64,000 bases of DNA from Bacteroidales bacterium (lineage in GTDB: Bacteria; Bacteroidota; Bacteroidia; Bacteroidales; Muribaculaceae): the NCBI GenBank assembly GCA_015061055.1, contig SUXH01000004.1, positions 62,001-126,000 of the forward strand, in the 5' to 3' direction. A program made the translations under genes and the position numbers. The notes under the pieces are model-generated. The model was not told the origin of the DNA. It did no database searches and was given only the letters and a program-made list of their open reading frames with translations. This document shows, piece after piece, positions 44,963-54,379 of this stretch; within the stretch, counting starts at the first letter, position 1, and each line of letters starts with the position of its first letter.

Positions 44963-47278
44963 ATGGCAGAACAAAAAGAATTTAAGAAAGATACATTTGT
45001 GGATTTGTCATCAATAGTGGATATGTTAAAACGCTATTGGTGGCTTTTTGTCGCTTCTTTGGCTGTGTGCTTGTTGTTGGCTGGTGTATATATCTATGTT
45101 GTAAAACCCGAATACTTGGTGTCAAGTAAAGTCTTGGTTTCGCAAGATGAGGACGGAGCAGGCGTAGGAGCAAAATTGGTTAAATCGTTGTCGCTTGGTG
45201 GCGGTGGTTCTAAGGTGGATGACGAGGTGCTTGTATTCAGATCACACGATTTGAGAACTTTAATTGCGAAGGAATTGAAGACCAATTGTCGCTATGTGGT
45301 GAAGCATAACTTCCTGAAACGTGAAGATAAATATAACAATTCTCCAATAGAGATTAAAGCTCCGGAAGAGGTGTTCGATACATTGTCGTATGCATTGAAA
45401 TTTAATGTGGATGTAAACGAAAATGGTGACAAAATATGTGTAAAAGTTAAAAAGGGAAGATTTAAAACATTGGCAAAGGTGGAAGCATCTTCGTTCCCTG
45501 TTACGGTAAGTACCGATTATGGTATTTATGTGGTGGACACAACTGAACATTATAAGAGGGGCGAATCGCTAAATCTTACGGCAGCGGTTACCGGATATGA
45601 CTTAAAGGCAGAAGATTACGACAAGGAACTTGTTGCTGATTTGGTGTCGAAGAAAAGCAATGGTATTTATCTGAGTATCAAGGAGAAAGATATACAACGC
45701 GGTAAGGACGTTATCAATAAATTGGTTGAATTGTACAACGAACGTTGTCAAGCTGAGAAAGATGAAATGGCTGTGAATACAGGTAAATTTATTGATGAAC
45801 GCTTGTTGCTTATATACGAAGAACTATCGAAGAATGAATTGGATATTGAGGATTATAAGCAGAAGAATAATCTTACTGATATGGTTACAGAAACGCAAAT
45901 TCTGTTCCAAAAGCGAAATGTAAGTGAGAGATCTAAACTGGAGATTGAAACTCAAGTATCAATCATTCAAATGATTAAAGACTTCTTGAGCGATCCTGAA
46001 AATAATAGCAGTTTGATACCTTTCAATGCTGAATTTGCAAATGCAGATGAGTTGATTGGTGCTTACAATGAACTTATATTGCAAAAAATGGCGTTGGGTA
46101 ATTCAGCCAAGAATGATAATATTGCGATGAGGGCTCTCGAAGAACAAATAGATGCTTTAAGAGGAAATATTCAAAGTAGTGTAGATAAGACATTGGAAAG
46201 TTTGTCAATCAAATTGAATGATTTGCGCGAACAAGAAGGTTTGGCACAAGGACAGTTGAGTACTATCCCAACAAGAGAACGTGAATTTAGAGAATTATAT
46301 CGCCAACAAGGTATAAAGAACGAATTGTATACTTTCCTATTACAAAAGAGAGAAGAAAATGCGTTGGTGCTTGCTGCGAGAACTCCAAAGGGTAAGGTTG
46401 TGGATAAGGCTTATGCTAATTCAAAGCCAATTTCTTTGGGTAAGATGGCTATTCTGTTTATTGCAATACTTTTCGGTCTATTGATACCAATTGCCTATAT
46501 CTACGGCAAGAAGTTGTTTACAACTAAGTTTGCATCGCAAGAAGAATTGGGCTCAATGGTATCGGCTCCTATATTAGGTGAAATCAGTCGTAATCGTCAT
46601 CGCTCGTCGTTGGTGGTCAAGGAAGGAAGGGTGTCATCTATTGTTGAGTTGTTCCGATTGTTGAGAAATAACGTACAATTTATGCTCAATAAGCAAGATG
46701 ATAAGGTTATTCTTGTGACATCGTCGGTGAGTGGTGAAGGTAAGTCGTTTGTGAGCTTGAACCTTGCTGCAACATTCGCACTTTTAGGTAAGAAAGTAGC
46801 ATTGGTGGGTATGGATATTCGTAACCCTCGCTTACACGAATATTTAGGACTTAAGTCGTTGCCTGGTGTGACATCTTATTTGTCGAACGCAGAATTAGAG
46901 TTTGGGGCTATCGTACAACATTGTCAAGAGGTTGAGGGCTTAGATGTAATTGTTGGTGGTCCAATTCCACCAAATCCATCAGAATTGTTATTGGTAGAGC
47001 GAGTAAAACAATTAATTGAGACTTTAAGAAGCGAGTATGATTATGTTATTATAGACTCAGCTCCGATTGCTATGGTTAGTGATACATTCTCATTGTCAAG
47101 ATATGCAGATGCAGTAGTGTATGTAACAAGAGCTAATTACACTAAACGTCGTTTCATGAGATACTTAAATGAAGTGATTGCTAATAATCAATTAGAAAAT
47201 GTAGCAGTCGTATTGAATGACACTAACCCTAAGTTCTCAATGGGTTATGGTTATGGCTATGGTACCGAAGGAGAGTAA
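44963..47278 (+). CDS. Tyrosine-protein kinase/chain-length regulator (Wzc-like)
   Basis: A 771-residue inner-membrane BY-kinase controlling polymerisation and export. It has an N-terminal TM helix (about 28-50), a large periplasmic Wzz region with coiled coil (about 260-470), a second TM (about 492-513) and a cytoplasmic kinase: Walker A SSVSGEGKSFVSLN (near 585), Walker A' ALVGMDIRNPRLHEY and Walker B YVIIDSAPIAMVSD. The C-terminus has the tyrosine cluster GYGYGYGTEGE, the autophosphorylation tail. The matching tyrosine phosphatase is not in the window. Confidence 0.94.
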   Translation: MAEQKEFKKDTFVDLSSIVDMLKRYWWLFVASLAVCLLLAGVYIYVVKPEYLVSSKVLVSQDEDGAGVGAKLVKSLSLGGGGSKVDDEVLVFRSHDLRTLIAKELKTNCRYVVKHNFLKREDKYNNSPIEIKAPEEVFDTLSYALKFNVDVNENGDKICVKVKKGRFKTLAKVEASSFPVTVSTDYGIYVVDTTEHYKRGESLNLTAAVTGYDLKAEDYDKELVADLVSKKSNGIYLSIKEKDIQRGKDVINKLVELYNERCQAEKDEMAVNTGKFIDERLLLIYEELSKNELDIEDYKQKNNLTDMVTETQILFQKRNVSERSKLEIETQVSIIQMIKDFLSDPENNSSLIPFNAEFANADELIGAYNELILQKMALGNSAKNDNIAMRALEEQIDALRGNIQSSVDKTLESLSIKLNDLREQEGLAQGQLSTIPTREREFRELYRQQGIKNELYTFLLQKREENALVLAARTPKGKVVDKAYANSKPISLGKMAILFIAILFGLLIPIAYIYGKKLFTTKFASQEELGSMVSAPILGEISRNRHRSSLVVKEGRVSSIVELFRLLRNNVQFMLNKQDDKVILVTSSVSGEGKSFVSLNLAATFALLGKKVALVGMDIRNPRLHEYLGLKSLPGVTSYLSNAELEFGAIVQHCQEVEGLDVIVGGPIPPNPSELLLVERVKQLIETLRSEYDYVIIDSAPIAMVSDTFSLSRYADAVVYVTRANYTKRRFMRYLNEVIANNQLENVAVVLNDTNPKFSMGYGYGYGTEGE

Positions 47279-47323
47279 TTTCGGTATCTAAGGAAATAGT
47301 AAACACCTTCATTTTCAGTATAG

Positions 47324-48736
47324 ATGGATAGAGTGCTGATATTAATAGTGATGTTGATAGCCGTTTTTGTGTGGTTGTCAAAGAACTCTATGCGCTTGTC
47401 ATATCCAAAGTTTATGGAAATGTTGGTTACAATGTTTGTTTTTTCTTGTTGCTTTACTAGATTGAGCATTCCATTGTTTACTATGCCATACGAACATCAG
47501 TATGGTCCTTTCGGACAAGCATTTCGATTGGAAATGAGCCACGTGTTCATACTGATATTATTATGGGTTATATCTCAGAAACAAAATTTTAAGTTTCCGC
47601 CGATAAAACCCATACCAATAATAGCCATACTGTTCTATGTATTATTCACGATATTGAATCCATTCAATACTATAAAGGCATCTTCTTTCATAGCATTAAA
47701 TTATTTCTTGTCGTATATGTTTTTTTTGTATCTGTTGACAAGTTGTTGTTCAATAAATACAATTATCAAAGGGCTGTATAATGGTTTGTGTATTACGTTA
47801 GCACTACATTTGGCTATAATGGTGTTCTACTCACTTGGATTGACATCAATTGTTGTTTTGTTCAATTCAGATGCGGTAACTCGACGTGGTGCGTGTCCGG
47901 GAACATTTGGTCACCCTAATGTTTTGGCAGCTTATGCATCGTTCTATATGATATTTTTCTTTGCCTGTGCGTTGATGAAGTATAAGTCAAGGGCAAGTAT
48001 ATTGTGTGTGTTGTTGTCGTTTGTAGTGATATATATGAGTGGAAGCCGAAGCTCATTGTTGGGCTGTGCATTTGCTTTTGTTGTGCTTGTGGTGATGTAT
48101 GTGTATCGTCGATATAGCTTGTTTAATGTTAAGATTCTATTGAAGGGGGTTCTTCCAATAACGATATTATTATTAGTGTTGTTTAAGTTTACACCGATAG
48201 GTAATATGTTTGGCGCTTCGAGTGATGCCGATGATATGGTTTTGGCACGTTATATGCACTACTATTGTGCGTATGAAATCTTCAGTGATCACCCACTTGT
48301 TGGCGTTGGATTGAATTCGCATTTGAAATATCTCGTGGATAATAGTGCGTTGGTTGATATTGAAACTGTGTTTCAAGAAGCAGATTCTGATATATGGTTA
48401 CCTGAGGAGTTTATGTTTGCTAATCCTATCCACAATATATGGATGATACTATTGACTGAATTTGGAATCATAGGTGTATTGCCAATATTGTCATTCTTGA
48501 TATACTATTTTGTAACATTCAAGAAGAAAATAATGAATTCTGTTTCGGATAATTATAGAATTATTGTCATAGCAGGGCTTGGAGTGCTGTCGTATATGTT
48601 TGTGCATGGTAATACCGACTGGGCATTATATACACCAACATTATTGAATATTAGTTTGTTGTTCTTGTTCTTAGCTGAAACGAGTCGCTATTCGCAAGAA
48701 ATTACCGATAAAATGGAGTGTTTTAATGACAAATAA
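47324..48736 (+). CDS. O-antigen ligase/polymerase family protein (Wzy-like)
   Basis: A 470-residue membrane protein with about 11-12 helices. The Wzy_C/O-antigen-ligase signatures are visible: CPGTFGHPNVLAAYASFYM, IYMSGSRSSLLGCAFAFV and, after a large periplasmic loop containing DHPLVGVGLNSHLKYLV, NPIHNIWMILLTEFGIIGVL. In this locus it is the likely polymerase of the repeat unit; ligase activity cannot be excluded. Its end overlaps the next gene by 11 bases. Confidence 0.88.
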   Translation: MDRVLILIVMLIAVFVWLSKNSMRLSYPKFMEMLVTMFVFSCCFTRLSIPLFTMPYEHQYGPFGQAFRLEMSHVFILILLWVISQKQNFKFPPIKPIPIIAILFYVLFTILNPFNTIKASSFIALNYFLSYMFFLYLLTSCCSINTIIKGLYNGLCITLALHLAIMVFYSLGLTSIVVLFNSDAVTRRGACPGTFGHPNVLAAYASFYMIFFFACALMKYKSRASILCVLLSFVVIYMSGSRSSLLGCAFAFVVLVVMYVYRRYSLFNVKILLKGVLPITILLLVLFKFTPIGNMFGASSDADDMVLARYMHYYCAYEIFSDHPLVGVGLNSHLKYLVDNSALVDIETVFQEADSDIWLPEEFMFANPIHNIWMILLTEFGIIGVLPILSFLIYYFVTFKKKIMNSVSDNYRIIVIAGLGVLSYMFVHGNTDWALYTPTLLNISLLFLFLAETSRYSQEITDKMECFNDK

Positions 48737-49838
48737 GCGAATATTATATATAGTTTCGGAAGATGCTCCTGGAATGCGTCCCTATGCTGCGACAATCCTT
48801 AAGTCGCAACTGAACGATATGTCGCATATTGTGATTGTAGTGCGTAGCGAGAAGTCGAAAGCGAGCTATTCATCATTGCCACAGCAGAACATAACTTATG
48901 TATCTTATCCGCAGGGAAAAATCGCTAAGTTGTTATGGCACTTTTATCCTAAGAAATTAGTTGATACGATAAAAAATATAGTAACACGATGTGATATTGA
49001 CCTTATTTATACGCTTGCTGGAGAGATTTCTCTTGCATATGTGATTGGGCAAATTCAACGAAAAGTAAAGGTGTTGCATACTGTGCATGATGCAAATGAG
49101 CATGATATGAAGCATAGTAGCATTACTTCATATTTGAAACATAAAATATTGGTTGCATATCCTAATAAATTGATATGTAGTAAGGTTCAAAACTTAATTT
49201 CAAATAGTAAAACACAGGTTGCTACGTTGGAGTCGAGATTTCCACAAAAGAAGGTGTACTATGTTCCTTTTCCTACGTTGGTAAGCGAGAGCATTAAAAA
49301 AGGTGATAAGATTGTTCCTGAATTGGACGGAATAGACCAATATATTCTATTTTTTGGCAATGTGAATTTGTATAAAGGGGTTCATTTGTTGCATTCGTTG
49401 TATGTGAACCATAAAGGAGAATTTAATGGACGAAAATTGGTTATAGCAGGTTTGGGCGATAACTATTATAATGGCAATAGTGATAGTGATATTATTCGAT
49501 TAAATCGTTTTATTGATGATAGTGAAGTGAAAGATTTATTCGAAAAAGCATCGTTAGTGGTGTATCCATATATATCGGCAACTCAAAGTGGAGTGCTATC
49601 GATAGCATCATATTTCGCAAAGAAGATGGTGGTGTCCGATGTGCCTTTCTTTGTGTCAATTGCGGAAGGACAGAAAGGTATACGTGTTGTTGACGTTCAA
49701 GATGAGTTGAAGTTTTTGAATAAGATAAAAGAAATGTTGACTTCAACCGAGAGTAGCAAGGAGCTTTATGAGGAGGTGTACGAATTGTCGCAACTGAGCC
49801 GTATGTTGCCTAAGATTTATGATGAAATATGTAACTAA
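48726..49838 (+). CDS. Glycosyltransferase (GT-B fold, family 4-like)
   Basis: A 370-residue GT-B protein. The N-terminal acceptor half has YIVSEDAPGMRPYAATILKS and LIYTLAGEISLAYVIG; the donor half has YILFFGNVNLYKGVHLLHSL, LVIAGLGDNYYNG and LFEKASLVVYPYISATQSGV, corresponding to the GT4 donor site, although the E-x7-E motif is imperfect. Overlaps the polymerase gene by 11 bases. Confidence 0.85.
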   Translation: MTNKRILYIVSEDAPGMRPYAATILKSQLNDMSHIVIVVRSEKSKASYSSLPQQNITYVSYPQGKIAKLLWHFYPKKLVDTIKNIVTRCDIDLIYTLAGEISLAYVIGQIQRKVKVLHTVHDANEHDMKHSSITSYLKHKILVAYPNKLICSKVQNLISNSKTQVATLESRFPQKKVYYVPFPTLVSESIKKGDKIVPELDGIDQYILFFGNVNLYKGVHLLHSLYVNHKGEFNGRKLVIAGLGDNYYNGNSDSDIIRLNRFIDDSEVKDLFEKASLVVYPYISATQSGVLSIASYFAKKMVVSDVPFFVSIAEGQKGIRVVDVQDELKFLNKIKEMLTSTESSKELYEEVYELSQLSRMLPKIYDEICN

Positions 49839-49858
49839 TCATATGTGATTGAGACTTA

Positions 49859-50971
49859 ATGGAAATATTAATAGTAAATATGATGCTATCATCATCCGAA
49901 AAATGTGTGATAACAAGGCGTAAATCCAACAAAGATAGTATGATTTACAACTTTGCACGTGGTCTTGTGGCTAATGGCCATAGTGTCACAGTGTGCGCAT
50001 CGGAGGAATATATGCCATTAGAAAAGGAACAGAATGAATTTGAGGTAATATACTTTAAATCGAAATGGCGTTGGTTGTTTAAGCCATACTTAATTCCATT
50101 TCCATTAGGTTTACGTTCTTTTGTTAAAGAAAATATCAATAAATATGATCTTGTGATAGCAAGTGAGATATTTCAAATGGCGACATTGCTTATTGCCGAT
50201 ATATGTAAAGATAAACTTGTGGTGTGGCAAGAATTATCGCTACACAATCAGAAGCTATTTAAATTGCCTTCAAAGTTTTGGTATAACTTCGTTGTTTCTT
50301 GCACATCGTTGAAAAATGCTTTAGTGATACCGCGTTCGGAAAATGCCAAGGCATTTATTAAGCAGTATTCTTGCAATGTAAGTGATGATATTGTGGAACA
50401 CGGAGCAAATGGCGAGGTTCTGATACCCAAAGAATATGCCGGTAGAAATTTCTCGGTTGTGGGGCAGTTGATTGCACGAAAGAATGTTGATTCAATTGTG
50501 CGTAAGTTTGCTTCTTTTGTAAAGAAAGAGGGTTATTCCGATTTCGTATTAAATATTATTGGAGAAGGAGCAGAGCGCGAGTCGTTGGAACGCCTAACAG
50601 AAGAATTGGCGATACAAGAAAACGTAATATTCAGAGGTTTTCTTACCCACCAAGAGATGGCTGGGTATTTGTCGGATTCTTATGCGCTCTTGGTTGATAC
50701 CCTAAGAGATCTGAATATGGTAAGTATTCCCGAATCTATAGTGAGTGGTACTCCGGTGTTAATGAACACAGTACCTTGTACTGCCCAATTTGTGTCAGAA
50801 AATGGATTGGGTATTGCTAAAGAAAATTGGAATGAGCAAGATATTGAGGAAATGGTGAAGAATTATGAGCTATTTCATTCAAATTGCGTGAAAATAAGAG
50901 AGCAGCTTACAAATGTGGGGTGCGCTAAAAAGATGATTGATATTTTTATCAAAAATAAGAAAGCTAATTAA
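49859..50971 (+). CDS. Glycosyltransferase (GT-B fold, family 4-like)
   Basis: A 370-residue GT-B protein: ARGLVANGHSVTVCASEEYM in the acceptor half, then FSVVGQLIARKNVDSIVRKF, LNIIGEGAERESLERL, IFRGFLTHQEMAGYLSDSYA and LNMVSIPESIVSGTPVLMNT in the donor half. The E of IPES stands at the usual nucleotide-sugar site. Its stop overlaps the next start by one base. Confidence 0.87.
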   Translation: MEILIVNMMLSSSEKCVITRRKSNKDSMIYNFARGLVANGHSVTVCASEEYMPLEKEQNEFEVIYFKSKWRWLFKPYLIPFPLGLRSFVKENINKYDLVIASEIFQMATLLIADICKDKLVVWQELSLHNQKLFKLPSKFWYNFVVSCTSLKNALVIPRSENAKAFIKQYSCNVSDDIVEHGANGEVLIPKEYAGRNFSVVGQLIARKNVDSIVRKFASFVKKEGYSDFVLNIIGEGAERESLERLTEELAIQENVIFRGFLTHQEMAGYLSDSYALLVDTLRDLNMVSIPESIVSGTPVLMNTVPCTAQFVSENGLGIAKENWNEQDIEEMVKNYELFHSNCVKIREQLTNVGCAKKMIDIFIKNKKAN

Positions 50972-52161
50972 TGAACAAAAGAGTTCTTGTAGTCAATAAG
51001 TTCTATTATGCACGCGGTGGAGATTGCGTGTGTACACTGAATCTTGAAAGATTGTTGAAGTCTAAGGGGTGGAAAGTGGCAGTATATGCTATGAATTATC
51101 CAGAAAATATTGAGAGCGAGTGGTCGCAATATTTTACTTCGGAAATAGGCTTTTCGGGTGTGATAGGTGCAAAAATAGCTGCGGCAAAGCGCTTACTTGG
51201 CTATGGCGACATTAGGTCATCGTTCAAGAAACTCCTTAACGATTTTCGCCCTGATGTGGTTCATTTACAAAATATTCACAGTTATCTATCTCCGATTTTA
51301 GCAAAACTTGCTAAAGATTTTGGTTGTCGAGTGGTGTGGACCCTTCACGACTATAAATTGTTGTGCCCGTCATATAGCTGTCTGCGTGAAGGAAAGCCTT
51401 GCGAACTATGCTTTAATGATAAGAGCAATGTGCTTAAAAAGCGCTGTATGAAAGGAAGTTTTGTGGCGAGTGTGTTGGCTTATATGGAGGCATTGAAATG
51501 GAATAGAACTTGGATAGAGCGATATGTTGATTTTTTTGTGTGTCCAAGTGCGTTTATGGCTCAAAAAATGGAGCAAGGAGGATTTGATAAATCGAAATTA
51601 AAAGTCATTTGTAATTTTGTTGATCCTATTAAACTTGATGTGCTTAAAAATATGCCGACGGATAAGCGTGAACAGTATTATTTGTATGTAGGTCGCTTAT
51701 CGGAAGAAAAGGGAGTAAAAACTTTATTGGAAGTTGCTTCAAAATTGCCATATAGACTGAAAGTGGCTGGTGGTGGACCTCTTTTAGATGAGTTAAAGAT
51801 TAAATATGCAAATAAAGGTAATATCGAATTCCTTGGTCATCAAAATGCATCGCAAGTGAGCGAATTGCTTGCAAGTGCAGTGGTGTCTGTTGTGCCATCG
51901 GAATGTTATGAAAATAATCCGTTGAGTGCTATAGAGTCGCTATGTGCAGGTACTCCGGTGATTGGTGCTAAGATAGGAGGAGTGCCAGAATTGATAGGAG
52001 AGGGTGACGGATTTATTTTTGAGTCGGGGAATAAAATAGAACTTGGTGAAAATATAAATAAGGCTTTTTCCTGCCAATGGAACAATGAAAAAATTAAGGA
52101 AAAATCGATTGAGCGTTTTTCTTCTGAGAGGTATTTTGAATTGATACAAAAAGTTTATTAA
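50971..52161 (+). CDS. Glycosyltransferase family 4 protein
   Basis: A 396-residue GT4: FYYARGGDCVCTLNLERLLK, VVHLQNIHSYLSPILAKLAK and VVWTLHDYKLLCPSYSCLRE in the N-terminal half, then YYLYVGRLSEEKGVKTLLEV, LKVAGGGPLLDELK and SECYENNPLSAIESLCAGTP with the E-x7-E motif in the donor half. A Cys-rich stretch (CPSYSCLREGKPCELC, then KKRCMKG) between the halves is typical of a subgroup that carries it as a possible metal site. Confidence 0.92.
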   Translation: MNKRVLVVNKFYYARGGDCVCTLNLERLLKSKGWKVAVYAMNYPENIESEWSQYFTSEIGFSGVIGAKIAAAKRLLGYGDIRSSFKKLLNDFRPDVVHLQNIHSYLSPILAKLAKDFGCRVVWTLHDYKLLCPSYSCLREGKPCELCFNDKSNVLKKRCMKGSFVASVLAYMEALKWNRTWIERYVDFFVCPSAFMAQKMEQGGFDKSKLKVICNFVDPIKLDVLKNMPTDKREQYYLYVGRLSEEKGVKTLLEVASKLPYRLKVAGGGPLLDELKIKYANKGNIEFLGHQNASQVSELLASAVVSVVPSECYENNPLSAIESLCAGTPVIGAKIGGVPELIGEGDGFIFESGNKIELGENINKAFSCQWNNEKIKEKSIERFSSERYFELIQKVY

Positions 52162-52190
52162 TTGTATTAAAAGTTGATATAATATTATCA

Positions 52191-52222
52191 TATAGTCTTA
52201 CGTTATAAAATATAAGGCTATA
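52191..52222. repeat. Imperfect palindrome before the radical SAM gene
   Basis: TATAGTCTTA (52191-52200) pairs with TAAGGCTATA (52213-52222), 10 bp with one G-U and a 12-base AT-rich loop, ending 9 bases before the ATG. It shares the core AGTCTTA with the palindrome at 54352-54365 on the other side of the same gene pair. Confidence 0.5.
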
Positions 52223-52231
52223 AGAATTGTT

Positions 52232-53293
52232 ATGACAAATAATTTACCTACGGATGCTTCAATAATATTGACATATCGTTGTCCTATGCAATGTAAAATG
52301 TGTAATATTTGGAAGAATCCTACTGATATAAAGGAAGAGATAAAATCTGAAGATTTACGTTGCCTGCCAAAATTGAAATTTATTAATTTGACGGGTGGAG
52401 AACCTTTTATTCGAGAAGATCTTGAGGAAATTGTGCGTGTGTGTTATACAAAGAGTCCTCGTATCGTTATATCTACGTCCGGGTGGTATGAAGATAGAGT
52501 TATTGCGCTTGCGAAGAAATTTCCAAATATTGGTATACGAATCTCAATCGAAGGTTTGTCAGAAAAAAATGATGAACTGCGAGGCAGAAGAGGAGGCTTC
52601 GATAAAGGTCTTCGCACTTTGTTGCGTTTGAAAGAGATGGGCTTGAAGGATATTGGTTTTGGTTGCACTGTGAGCAATAGCAATAGTAGTGATATGCTTT
52701 CGCTATATCAATTGTCGAAGTCGCTTGGAATGGAGTTTGCTACAGCTTCATTTCATAATTCATATTATTTTCATAAGGAAGATAATGTGATTACTAATAA
52801 AGATGAAGTATGTGACAACTTTAAAACTTTAATAGAGTGGCAATTGAAAGAGAATCATCCAAAGTCGTGGTTTAGAGCCTACTTCAATATGGGGCTTATC
52901 AATTATATTGAGGGAAATCGTAGAATGCTACCTTGTGAAGCCGGTACAGTAAATTTCTTTATTGACCCGTGGGGTGAAGTTTATCCTTGTAATGGTATGG
53001 AAGATAAGTATTGGAAAGGTTCTATGGGTAATATTCACAATTGTGAGGATTTTGAAACACTATGGAATAGTGAACAAGCAGAGCGTGTGCGTGAAAATGT
53101 GCGAAAATGCCCTAAGAATTGTTGGATGGTGGGAACTGCATCACCTGTGATGAAAAAATATATTGTCCATCCAGCAAAATGGGCTTTGAAGAATAAGATA
53201 AGAAGTTTGCTTGGAAAGCCAATTTGTCTTGATAAGCAATGGTGCGATGTGGGACAAGATCCTCGTCAAGGAGATTTAAGAAATGAATTATAA
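52232..53293 (+). CDS. Radical SAM/SPASM-domain enzyme
   Basis: A 353-residue radical S-adenosylmethionine enzyme. The [4Fe-4S]-binding CxxxCxxC is in YRCPMQCKMCNIWK (cysteines at 17, 21 and 24), with LTGGEPFIREDLEEIV as the SAM-contacting GGEP motif. A C-terminal SPASM-like part (about 225-310) carries further cysteines in RMLPCEAGTVNFF, GEVYPCNGMED and VRKCPKNCWMVG. Such enzymes modify peptides, sugars or cofactors by radical chemistry. Its position between capsule glycosyltransferases, overlapping the next GT gene by 11 bases, suggests that it modifies a sugar or the glycan carrier, but the substrate is unknown. Confidence 0.88.
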   Translation: MTNNLPTDASIILTYRCPMQCKMCNIWKNPTDIKEEIKSEDLRCLPKLKFINLTGGEPFIREDLEEIVRVCYTKSPRIVISTSGWYEDRVIALAKKFPNIGIRISIEGLSEKNDELRGRRGGFDKGLRTLLRLKEMGLKDIGFGCTVSNSNSSDMLSLYQLSKSLGMEFATASFHNSYYFHKEDNVITNKDEVCDNFKTLIEWQLKENHPKSWFRAYFNMGLINYIEGNRRMLPCEAGTVNFFIDPWGEVYPCNGMEDKYWKGSMGNIHNCEDFETLWNSEQAERVRENVRKCPKNCWMVGTASPVMKKYIVHPAKWALKNKIRSLLGKPICLDKQWCDVGQDPRQGDLRNEL

Positions 53294-54335
53294 AAATAGA
53301 ATGGCTTGTAAAAATATTTTAGTAACAGATCAATGCTATATAAAAGATTGGGATTTTCAAAAAGGAGTGGAAAACTCAATCGGAGAATCATTCGAACAAA
53401 TAGCTTTGGTTAGCAATAAAATGAGAAGCCGTTGGTATAATGTTGTTAGATATACACTATATTTTTATTATCCATTTAAAATTTTTTTAAATAGGAAAAA
53501 GTATAATCGCATATTATGTTGGCAAGCTTTTTATGGTGTGGTATTAGCTTATTATCACATATTGTTCAATGTAAAGCCGATTAATGAGATTGCAATAACG
53601 CACCTAATTTATAACCCGAAGAAAAGTTTTATAGGTAAGATTTATAAAAAGTGGCTTACTAAGGTTCTTAAATCAGGTTATATTACTTGCTATATTGGAG
53701 GTTCAAAGACACATCGAAAATATTTGATTGAACAATTTGGTATCCCAAAAGATAAAATTCATTTTGTTCCTTATTGTAAGGAGGATGAAACAAAAAAGAC
53801 TATCACAGATGTAAATCCTATTGGTCAAGATTTTATACTTGGTGTAGGACGAAGTAATCGAGATTGGCATTGGATAATAGATGCTTTTTCTAAATCAAAG
53901 CGGTATCTTGTAATTATTTGTGATGATTTAAGGGTCGACCAAGCAACTTTGCCCAATAATGTAAAGATAATTAATGACGTTGAAGGGGATGATATGCTTG
54001 CGTATATGAAACATTGTTATTGTCAAGTATGCTCATTTAAAAATCCTCAAGTTGCTTCAGGAGAAATGGTTTATGTACAAGGGGCTTGTTTTTCTAAACC
54101 ATTTGTTGTGACTGGTCCGTGCTGTATAACAGATGATTATGTGATAAATGGTGTGACTGGTGTTGTGGTTGATAAGGATAAAGATAAAATTAACGAAGCG
54201 GTAGAGCGATTGTTTACAGATAAGTCTTATTATAAGGAAATGTGTAAGAATTCTCGTCTTGTATATGAATCAGAATATGATTTATTTCAATATGGGAAGA
54301 AAGTTGGTTCTTGCATATTAAAATCGAAACATTGA
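53283..54335 (+). CDS. Glycosyltransferase-like protein (GT-B fold)
   Basis: A 350-residue protein, weaker in family signature. The donor half is recognisable: QDFILGVGRSNRDWHWIIDA, LRVDQATLPNNVKIINDVEG and YMKHCYCQVCSFKNPQVASG followed by EMVYVQGACFSKPFVVTGPC. The N-terminal half is basic and aromatic (WYNVVRYTLYFYYPFKIFLN), suggesting membrane contact. Start chosen at 53283 (overlapping the radical SAM gene by 11 bases); an in-frame ATG at 53301 is possible. Sequence here is noticeably AT-rich. Confidence 0.72.
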   Translation: MNYKNRMACKNILVTDQCYIKDWDFQKGVENSIGESFEQIALVSNKMRSRWYNVVRYTLYFYYPFKIFLNRKKYNRILCWQAFYGVVLAYYHILFNVKPINEIAITHLIYNPKKSFIGKIYKKWLTKVLKSGYITCYIGGSKTHRKYLIEQFGIPKDKIHFVPYCKEDETKKTITDVNPIGQDFILGVGRSNRDWHWIIDAFSKSKRYLVIICDDLRVDQATLPNNVKIINDVEGDDMLAYMKHCYCQVCSFKNPQVASGEMVYVQGACFSKPFVVTGPCCITDDYVINGVTGVVVDKDKDKINEAVERLFTDKSYYKEMCKNSRLVYESEYDLFQYGKKVGSCILKSKH

Positions 54336-54351
54336 AAGCACTTTAGAATCA

Positions 54352-54365
54352 GTCTTATAAGACTA
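54352..54365. repeat. Perfect 14-bp palindrome in the gap before the last capsule GT
   Basis: AGTCTTATAAGACT lies 15 bases before the last capsule glycosyltransferase gene, within a slightly longer TTTAG...CTAAA frame. It could be a protein-binding site or a short RNA hairpin; it shares AGTCTTA with the palindrome at 52191. Confidence 0.5.
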
Positions 54366-54379
54366 AATTTATAAATATT

